6,529 nucleotides of DNA from Peptococcaceae bacterium UBA3933 (GTDB lineage: Bacteria > Bacillota > Peptococcia > Peptococcales > BICA1-8). The position numbers and the translations under genes are program-made. The notes below the pieces were generated by a model. It was not told where the DNA came from. It searched no databases and worked only from the letters and a program-made list of their open reading frames with translations. The first letter of the stretch is position 1; every line of letters starts with the position of its first letter. Shown piece after piece: positions 1-4,626 of this stretch. The stretch spans positions 1 through 6,529 of the forward strand of contig DGEF01000111.1 in the NCBI GenBank assembly GCA_002385805.1, in the 5' to 3' direction.

Positions 1-40
1 TAAGCCGTAATGCCGACCCCAGAGCTTAACCCGAAAGCTT

Positions 41-895
41 TTAAGCTTTTCCGCTACTGCCGAAGAGGCGGATTTTCTCTCTGACAATTTCCGTCATCCG
101 CTCACGAGCAGGGCCTAATACTTTACGTGGGTCAATTTCATCAGGTTTTTGGGCTAAAGCATCTTTAACACCCTGCATAAAGGCTTGGCGGATATTGGTA
201 TCAATATTAATTTTGCGTACACCTAATTCAATGGCCCGCCGAATATCTTCATCAGGTACACCGGAGGAACCGTGTAAAACTATAGGTATTTGCACCAGTT
301 CTCTGATTTTCTTTAGTCGCTCAAAATCAAGTTCAGGCTTACCTTTATAAGGTCCATGAGCAGTACCGATAGCAACAGCCAATGAGCCAACACCAGTTTC
401 CTCCACAAAGATTTTCGCTTCTTGAGGATCAGTTAACATGGCCTCCCGCTCGGAAACGGTAATATCATCTTCTGTACCACCGATTTTCCCCAGCTCAGCT
501 TCCACGGAAATACCTAAAGGTGAAGCAATTTCCACCACTTTTTTAGTCAAGGCTATATTCTCTTTTAATGGCAATTTTGAACCATCAATCATGACAGAAG
601 AGAAACCATATCTTATACATTTGATTACCTGTTGAAAATCGGTCCCATGGTCAAGGTGTAAAGCTACCGGTACAGAAACGGATTCTGCCGCCACTTCCAC
701 CAATTTAACTATGTAGTTTAAGCCCGCATATTTTATTGCCCCTTGGCTGGCTTGAATAATTACAGGGGATTTTTCTGCTTCCGCCGCTGCAACAATCGCT
801 TGTACAATCTCCATATTATTACAGTTAAAAGCCCCTACTGCATACCCTTGTTCTTCTGCTTTGGCCAGTAAATAATCAACACTTACTAAAGCCAT
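41..895 (-). CDS. fba: Class II fructose-bisphosphate aldolase
   Basis: A zinc-dependent class II aldolase that reversibly splits fructose 1,6-bisphosphate into dihydroxyacetone phosphate and glyceraldehyde 3-phosphate in the cytoplasm (glycolysis and gluconeogenesis). The 284-residue length matches B. subtilis FbaA. Visible family marks are the N-terminal AVGAFN segment (residues 19-24), the HLDHG motif with the catalytic Asp82 and zinc ligand His83, VEAELG with Glu134, GTAHGPYKG with zinc ligand His180, VLHGSSG with zinc ligand His208, and the phosphate-binding NIDT at 230-233. The C-terminus DPRKVLGPAR...FGSS is typical of FbaA. The ATG is preceded by GGAGGG six bases upstream. It is the last gene before the window edge and follows spo0F and a cysteine-rich gene, as fbaA follows spo0F in Bacillus. 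A related tagatose-bisphosphate aldolase (GatY/KbaY) is possible on sequence alone, but the neighbourhood and C-terminus favour Fba. Confidence 0.95.
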   Translation of the reverse strand: MALVSVDYLLAKAEEQGYAVGAFNCNNMEIVQAIVAAAEAEKSPVIIQASQGAIKYAGLNYIVKLVEVAAESVSVPVALHLDHGTDFQQVIKCIRYGFSSVMIDGSKLPLKENIALTKKVVEIASPLGISVEAELGKIGGTEDDITVSEREAMLTDPQEAKIFVEETGVGSLAVAIGTAHGPYKGKPELDFERLKKIRELVQIPIVLHGSSGVPDEDIRRAIELGVRKINIDTNIRQAFMQGVKDALAQKPDEIDPRKVLGPARERMTEIVREKIRLFGSSGKA

Positions 896-928
896 GTCTT
901 TCCCTCCAATTCTTTTTTTAATTTTAGT

Positions 929-956
929 ATTTTGCTAATTTTTTCCTTAATGTCAA
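929..956 (-). promoter_or_regulatory. Probable SigA promoter of fba
   Basis: On the minus strand a perfect -35 TTGACA (951-956) is followed after 16 bases by CAAAAT (929-934), a 4/6 match to the -10 consensus. The predicted start lies about 25-30 bases upstream of the fba ATG. The -35 is strong and the -10 is weak, so the exact -10 is uncertain. It implies that fba can be transcribed independently of the genes upstream. Confidence 0.5.
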
Positions 957-960
957 ATTT

Positions 961-984
961 AGGGCAGATATAAAGTTCTGCCCT
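961..984. repeat. Inverted repeat upstream of the fba promoter
   Basis: A perfect 8-base inverted repeat, AGGGCAGA and TCTGCCCT, is separated by an 8-base AT-rich loop. It lies in the spacer between the cysteine-rich gene and fba, four bases upstream of the fba -35. No T-run follows the stem on the minus strand, so it is not a textbook intrinsic terminator. It could be an operator, a weak terminator, or an mRNA 3'-end stabiliser for the upstream gene. A further AAAGGGCA copy of the arm occurs next to it at about 996-1003. Confidence 0.5.
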
Positions 985-1035
985 TAAAGATATGCCCTTT
1001 ATTTTGCAGGTATTTTTATTATTATTTGTTTTTAA

Positions 1036-1710
1036 TTAAATTTTATTTTTTAAAGAGATTTTCCTTTTTTTCTTATTCATATAATCAATATATTTATATG
1101 TATTTTCCGTAAGAATAATTTCTTTCAGTTGCTGAACCGTCTCTAAATCTTTGAATGTTTCCGCAAAAACAACCCCTACTGCACCACAATCTCTACAAAG
1201 AAGCTCTAAGCGATCGGGATAAACCTCAACTTCTAAATTATAATTGCCACAACTACAGAATAATTTGCCCTTTTCGGCAATTTTATGAAGTATTTCCAAT
1301 ACTTTATACATTATCTCCGCGTTATTAAAGTATTCACCATAACCTAATTCTTCAACCATTTCCTGTACTGATTTGTCCATATTGTTAATACTTTTTAAGA
1401 CCTTATCCCTAGGACCAATAAAACCTATTTCTACACCTGTTTCCTGACAAAAGACAGTAGCCACTTGTTCAGACCATAATTCCCGTGCTGAATAAGAGTA
1501 ATTATGATACTCTTCACACATATGACAGGCAATTTTTAGTGAATAAATTTTGCCTTTCTGATGTTGAAATACAAGGAGATTAGTACCACATTCACAAGTA
1601 ATTTCAACTTTTTGTCTGCCACTTAAATTAAACCGAGAGATGGCATGAAAATTTACCTTCCCACAAGTAGGGCAATAAACTGCGGTAGTAGTGTATGTAA
1701 TAATCAGCAT
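1036..1710 (-). CDS. Uncharacterised cysteine-rich (zinc-ribbon-like) protein
   Basis: I do not recognise a named family. The 224-residue protein has 11 cysteines, mostly paired: C13-x2-C16, C39-x1-C41, C62-x2-C65, a single C88, C152-x1-C154 and C172-x2-C175. The pairs 13/16 with 39/41 and 152/154 with 172/175 look like two zinc ribbons or treble-clef knuckles built from one CxxC and one CxC. A third partial site could use C62, C65 and C88. The middle (about 100-150) is helical and acidic, and the tail is lysine-rich (MNKKKRKISLKNK). There is no signal peptide or membrane segment, so it is probably cytoplasmic. The ATG at 1708-1710 is preferred over a longer GTG start at 1746, because AAAGGAGG lies nine bases upstream and a SigH-type promoter overlaps the longer start. 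It lies between spo0F and fba. Nucleic-acid or protein binding is plausible but unproven. Confidence 0.8.
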   Translation of the reverse strand: MLIITYTTTAVYCPTCGKVNFHAISRFNLSGRQKVEITCECGTNLLVFQHQKGKIYSLKIACHMCEEYHNYSYSARELWSEQVATVFCQETGVEIGFIGPRDKVLKSINNMDKSVQEMVEELGYGEYFNNAEIMYKVLEILHKIAEKGKLFCSCGNYNLEVEVYPDRLELLCRDCGAVGVVFAETFKDLETVQQLKEIILTENTYKYIDYMNKKKRKISLKNKI

Positions 1711-1719
1711 ATGTGGTAA

Positions 1720-1727
1720 CCTCCTTT
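1720..1727 (-). promoter_or_regulatory. Ribosome binding site fixing the start of the cysteine-rich gene
   Basis: The minus strand reads AAAGGAGG, a near-complete complement of the 16S rRNA 3' end, nine bases before the ATG at 1708-1710. The alternative GTG at 1744-1746 has no comparable site upstream. Confidence 0.8.
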
Positions 1728-1735
1728 CAACAAAA

Positions 1736-1764
1736 TAATTCTCCACCTGAAACGAAATTCCTGC
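1736..1764 (-). promoter_or_regulatory. SigH-type promoter of the cysteine-rich gene
   Basis: On the minus strand GCAGGAATT (1756-1764) and GGAGAATTA (1736-1744) are separated by 11 bases. This fits every defined position of the B. subtilis SigH consensus as I recall it, RnAGGAwWW, 11-12 bases, RnnGAATww. The predicted transcription start is near 1729-1731, giving a short leader that contains the AAAGGAGG site and begins downstream of the rejected GTG start. It lies in the 59-base spacer after the spo0F stop. SigH drives early-sporulation and transition-phase genes, so the downstream gene is inferred to belong to that regulon. Confidence 0.65.
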
Positions 1765-1769
1765 TTCTT

Positions 1770-2135
1770 TTATGTACCAGGTTTTTCTTTTAAAATATTA
1801 TCTATTAAACTAACCAATTCAAGTAAATCGAAAGGTTTAGAAATTACTCCTGAAATTCTTACACTATCCTGGATCATTTCCATATTATTATAAGCAGTCA
1901 TTAGTACTATCCTAGGATTTAAATTTAATTTATAAATAGCAGAAATAGTATCTAAACCGCTCATGTCCGGCATTTTCAAATCCACTAAAATTAAATCTGG
2001 CTGCCAATTTTCGGCTATCTTAATAGCCTCTTGCCCGTTAACCGCTTCCTTTAGGTCATACTTTTTTAAGGCTAACTTGAGCAAAGCCCTTACTCCATGC
2101 AGATCGTCAACAATAAGGATTTTCTTCTTCGGCAA
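1770..2135 (-). CDS. spo0F: Spo0F-like sporulation phosphorelay response regulator
   Basis: A single receiver domain with no output domain, 121 residues from the chosen start (B. subtilis Spo0F has 124). In the phosphorelay Spo0F takes phosphate from sensor kinases and passes it through Spo0B to Spo0A, controlling entry into sporulation. Visible residues are the acidic pair Asp10 and Asp11 in ILIVDD, phosphoacceptor Asp52 in LILVDLKMP, Thr80 in MTAY and Lys100 in SKPFD. The MTAYNNMEMIQDS segment resembles Spo0F MTAYGELDMIQES. Of the residues after the acidic pair, Gly14, Arg16 and Leu18 match Spo0F, while Leu12 and His13 replace Gln and Tyr. The TTG at 2133-2135 is chosen because GGGGAGGGG sits just upstream; the ATG codons at 2160-2168 lack a site and lie at or above the predicted transcription start. 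The position between pyrG and fba supports Spo0F over a chemotaxis CheY-type regulator. Confidence 0.85.
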   Translation of the reverse strand: MPKKKILIVDDLHGVRALLKLALKKYDLKEAVNGQEAIKIAENWQPDLILVDLKMPDMSGLDTISAIYKLNLNPRIVLMTAYNNMEMIQDSVRISGVISKPFDLLELVSLIDNILKEKPGT

Positions 2136-2140
2136 AGATA

Positions 2141-2149
2141 CCCCTCCCC
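2141..2149 (-). promoter_or_regulatory. Ribosome binding site fixing the TTG start of spo0F
   Basis: The minus strand reads GGGGAGGGG, with the GGAGG core seven bases from the TTG at 2133-2135. It decides for the 121-residue product and against the 132-residue reading that starts at ATG 2168. Confidence 0.75.
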
Positions 2150-2170
2150 TACAACCCGTCATAGTCATAG

Positions 2171-2199
2171 AAATTCTCTGCTATAGAAAAAAAACCTTT
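2171..2199 (-). promoter_or_regulatory. Candidate SigH promoter of spo0F
   Basis: The minus strand carries AAAGGTTTT (2191-2199), AGAGAATTT (2171-2179) and an 11-base spacer. It differs from the SigH consensus RnAGGAwWW / RnnGAATww at one defined position (T for A after AGG). The -35 overlaps the alr stop codon. The predicted start is near 2164-2166, about 30 bases before the TTG start. In B. subtilis spo0F is transcribed by SigH, which makes the match more credible. Confidence 0.5.
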
Positions 2200-3370
2200 A
2201 TTTTGCAGCCAGTGTAACTTGTTCATATTTTTCTTGAATACTGCGAACTTTCAACGGCTTACCTCCCTTAAGAAAAACCTTGGGTAAGGATACACTGATG
2301 TTTGTTCTACGACCCGGTAACAAGACAGTATCACCTATCTGGACCTGGGGAATATGGGAAACATCTAAAATCGTTAACTGCATACCTACTTTACCCAACA
2401 CAGGAACTTTTACCCCTTTTATATCCCCGTAAATTTGGACACGCGGATGATTAAAAAATCGTAGTATATTTTTTCCTAATACTTTAAATAAATTAATTAT
2501 CCCTTTTGGTTTTAGAAGAGGCTCAACGGAAAAACCATGTACATATCCAACCGGTATAATTGCTATTTTAGTATCTTTTTTTAAGATATGGGTTTGTTCA
2601 TAACCAATAGGATGACCTTTGGGTAGTTCATTGATATAAATGATTTGACTTTTTAAATACCAAGCATTTAGGAGTTCCTCCTGAAAAATGTTTTTTCCTC
2701 CTACTTGTTGTCCGTAAAGAAGATTTCCCACCCTAACCATATCCAAATGCATTTGGGGAAACTTACTGAGGGCGGCACTGTTGCAGATATGTTTAATAGG
2801 TAGAGAAATACCTTTTTCTTCAAGAAAGCTAACAGCACGGTTAAATTCTTCATATTGTTTTTTTACATATGAAGAATTATCCCACATGGCTGTAGACAAA
2901 TGAGAATAGGCGCCTTCAATATTTAGAAAGTCGTTTTTTTTCAATATATCAGCGGTTTCAGCTAATTGGTCATATTTGAGACCAGTGCGGCCAAAACCTG
3001 TCTCCAGCTTGAGGTGTGCTTTTAAAGGAATGGCCTTTTCAGCCAAAAACTTTAAAAACTCTAAATTATTAATGCTAATGGTTAAGTCGAATTCTTTTAA
3101 ACAATATGCATCCTCCGGCAAAAAGGGACCAAAAACTAAAATAGGGGTTTTAATTCCCGCACGGCGTAACTTGATACCTTCCTCTAACTCTGTTACACCT
3201 AGGTAATCAATTCCTTGGCGTTCCAATTCACCGGCTACTTCTACAGCACCATGTCCATAAGCATCGGCTTTCACTACACCTAAAATTTTGGTTTCTTTTC
3301 TAACAAATTTCCTAACCTTTTGGTAATTTGCTGCAATGGCGTCCAAGTCTATTTCTACCCATTTATACAT
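2198..3370 (-). CDS. alr: Divergent alanine racemase (PLP-dependent)
   Basis: A fold-type III PLP enzyme that would interconvert L- and D-alanine for peptidoglycan, in the cytoplasm. From the chosen ATG it has 390 residues. Family marks are VVKADAYGHG with the PLP lysine Lys34, HLKLETGFGRTG with Lys121 and Arg128, SHLSTA with His157, CNSAA with Asn197, DMVRVGNLLYG with Arg213, and VGYVHG with the presumed second catalytic base Tyr276. Two sites depart from the usual pattern. GYADG reads GYVHG, and the usual CMDQ near the second substrate-binding loop reads GMQL, so Gln331 replaces the conserved Asp. The stretch between these sites is also longer than usual (about 277-320). It may therefore be a paralogue with shifted specificity. 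The ATG at 3368-3370 is preferred over the in-frame GTG at 3377-3379, which is part of the ribosome binding site. It follows the FemX-like gene. Confidence 0.85.
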   Translation of the reverse strand: MYKWVEIDLDAIAANYQKVRKFVRKETKILGVVKADAYGHGAVEVAGELERQGIDYLGVTELEEGIKLRRAGIKTPILVFGPFLPEDAYCLKEFDLTISINNLEFLKFLAEKAIPLKAHLKLETGFGRTGLKYDQLAETADILKKNDFLNIEGAYSHLSTAMWDNSSYVKKQYEEFNRAVSFLEEKGISLPIKHICNSAALSKFPQMHLDMVRVGNLLYGQQVGGKNIFQEELLNAWYLKSQIIYINELPKGHPIGYEQTHILKKDTKIAIIPVGYVHGFSVEPLLKPKGIINLFKVLGKNILRFFNHPRVQIYGDIKGVKVPVLGKVGMQLTILDVSHIPQVQIGDTVLLPGRRTNISVSLPKVFLKGGKPLKVRSIQEKYEQVTLAAK

Positions 3371-3372
3371 AA

Positions 3373-3467
3373 TAATCACCTCTTGGGTAAACTTTGGAGT
3401 CAGATTTTGGCTTTTGGGTGAGGTTTTTAGTCAGACTCTAGCTCATGGGTTGAGACTTTTGGTCAGA
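3373..3467 (-). repeat. Three degenerate 31-32-base tandem repeats upstream of alr
   Basis: On the minus strand each unit begins TCTGAC (3462-3467, 3430-3435, 3399-3404), giving steps of 32 and 31 bases. Within each unit an A-rich tract is followed by a pyrimidine stretch and an ACCC or CACCC core, then an AAGAGG-like end. The third unit runs directly into the alr Shine-Dalgarno site, so the repeat forms most of the alr leader and the femX-alr spacer. No coding potential was seen in it. Confidence 0.65.
3375..3383 (-). promoter_or_regulatory. Ribosome binding site of alr, embedded in a repeat
   Basis: The minus strand reads AGAGGTGAT, with the GAGGTG core about six bases from ATG 3368-3370. 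The GTG that opens the longest reading frame (3377-3379) is inside this site and so cannot plausibly be the start. The same nonamer precedes the FemX-like gene at 4573-4581. Confidence 0.8.
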
Positions 3468-3492
3468 TTCACCTTTATAGTGACAAAAAATT

Positions 3493-4569
3493 TTAACCCG
3501 AAAGTTTTTTCTTTAATGAAATTAGTCGGCGTATGTTTTTCTGATAAATCGGTTCAACGGTATGCCACAACCAGTAATAAAATGGAGAATAGATTAAATC
3601 AAATTCACCTACAAATTCTGTATAAACACCGTTAAACCCTTTTTTAAACCTGTATAAACCATAGAGGGGATTGTCTTCACTAAGGTCACCGGGAACGCCC
3701 CGAAAATCATATAAAGTACACCCTTGTTCTTTAGCCCATTGGATCATAGTCCACTGAATCAGGTAGTTGGGCATCACATTCCGGTGTTTGTTACTGGAAG
3801 CACCGTAAAGATACCAGGTCTTTTTACCGAAAATTAAAGCCAGGGTACCGGCGATATATTCACCATTGTATTCAGCTAAAAAAAGTTTGCCGTAACCCCG
3901 TTCCACGAGATAATCCCACATATCTTCAAAATAACTGTAGGAACGAACTAAAAATTTATCTCTGGCGGTTGTCTCCAGCAGAATTTGATAAAATATCTTC
4001 AAATCATCTTTGGGGCAATCAGTCTTTATTTTGACACCTTTTCGTTCAGCCAAGCGTATATTGTATCTTGTTTTGGAATGCATATTTGCCAAAAGTGTTT
4101 CACTGTCAGGAGTTATATCTAACCTAAACACATATTTAGGCTGAATGCCTTCAAAACCTTCCCCTGTTTCTGCTGATTTAAATCCTCGGGAAAGCAATAG
4201 TTCCCTAAAACTCTTATTCGCGGAGGGAACATCAGGGTCGATTTTCAAAAAAATTGCTTTATGCTGTCCTGCCAGTTTTTTGACTTCTGCTAATAGAAAA
4301 TCAAACACTTTTTCATCTTCTATATCAAAAACAGGACCACGTGGTGCGTAAAAAATAGATTTTTTGATACCCGGAATTTCCCTTTTCAAAATAGAAATAG
4401 CAGCAATAGGCTTATTATCTTCTTCTACTATAAGCCGTAGTGGCTGCCAGCCTGTTTTGGCTTTTAGCTCACCCCATTCATAAGACTGGAGGATATGCCC
4501 TTTAGGGACACCGGCAATAAAATTGTTAAAATAATCTCTTTCCTCTGGTTTTATTAACCTGGCCTGCAT
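3493..4569 (-). CDS. FemX/FemAB-family peptidoglycan bridge aminoacyltransferase
   Basis: The family uses aminoacyl-tRNA to add Gly, Ala or Ser to the stem-peptide lysine (or equivalent) of lipid-linked peptidoglycan precursors at the inner membrane face. The 358 residues fit two tandem GNAT-like domains. The N-terminal one has HILQSYEWGELKAKTGW (25-41), FYAPRGPV (73-80) and LKIDPDVP (108-115). The C-terminal one has HSKTRYNIRLAERKGV (164-179), YLYGASSNKHRNVMPNYLIQ (253-272), YDFRGVPGD (287-295) and GLYRFKKGFNG (304-314). There is no long coiled-coil insertion like that of S. aureus FemA, so it resembles the shorter FemX type. It is soluble, with no signal peptide. The ATG follows AGAGGTGAT. 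It starts 57 bases after pyrG, across the pyrG terminator, and is followed by alr, which also serves cell-wall synthesis. The amino acid added cannot be read from the sequence. Confidence 0.88.
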   Translation of the reverse strand: MQARLIKPEERDYFNNFIAGVPKGHILQSYEWGELKAKTGWQPLRLIVEEDNKPIAAISILKREIPGIKKSIFYAPRGPVFDIEDEKVFDFLLAEVKKLAGQHKAIFLKIDPDVPSANKSFRELLLSRGFKSAETGEGFEGIQPKYVFRLDITPDSETLLANMHSKTRYNIRLAERKGVKIKTDCPKDDLKIFYQILLETTARDKFLVRSYSYFEDMWDYLVERGYGKLFLAEYNGEYIAGTLALIFGKKTWYLYGASSNKHRNVMPNYLIQWTMIQWAKEQGCTLYDFRGVPGDLSEDNPLYGLYRFKKGFNGVYTEFVGEFDLIYSPFYYWLWHTVEPIYQKNIRRLISLKKKLSG

Positions 4570-4588
4570 TTTATCACCTCTTTCTAGT

Positions 4589-4621
4589 AAAAAGCCCAGG
4601 GAATATACCCTAGGACTTTTT
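4589..4621 (-). terminator. Intrinsic terminator after pyrG
   Basis: On the minus strand AAAAAGTCCTAGGG and CCCTGGGCTTTTT form a stem of about 13 pairs with one bulged T, one G-T pair and a six-base TATATT loop, ending in CTTTTT. It begins five bases after the pyrG stop and ends only about eight bases before the femX ribosome binding site. No separate femX promoter was found between them. The femX-alr pair therefore depends on readthrough or on a promoter inside pyrG. Confidence 0.75.
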
Positions 4622-4626
4622 ATTAA

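Noticed and set aside
26..37. Identical 12-mer TTAACCCGAAAG at the 3' ends of fba and the FemX-like gene (26-37 and 3493-3504)
   Set aside because: About one shared 12-mer pair is expected by chance in a window of this size; no extended homology.
1..40. Search for a terminator or the next gene downstream of fba
   Set aside because: Only a five-pair AGCTT/AAGCT stem without a T-run is visible and no start codon with a ribosome binding site; the stretch is too short to call.
1711..1746. GTG start adding 12 residues to the cysteine-rich protein
   Set aside because: It lacks a ribosome binding site and overlaps the -10 of the SigH-type promoter, while AAAGGAGG directs the ATG at 1708-1710.
2136..2168. 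Longer 132-residue spo0F reading from ATG 2166-2168
   Set aside because: No ribosome binding site precedes it, the extra residues fall outside the receiver domain, and GGGGAGGGG points to the TTG at 2133-2135.
2178..2208. AT-rich hairpin with CTGC/GCAG ends and an eight-T run between alr and spo0F
   Set aside because: The closing stem is only four pairs and the T-run lies inside the loop, so it is not a terminator; the SigH reading explains the region better.
3371..3379. GTG start adding three residues to alanine racemase
   Set aside because: The GTG is part of the AGAGGTGAT Shine-Dalgarno sequence that serves the ATG at 3368-3370.
3336..3635. Plus-strand reading frames, such as the 99-codon one across the femX-alr spacer
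   Set aside because: They lie opposite well-supported minus-strand genes or repeats, lack ribosome binding sites and resemble no family.
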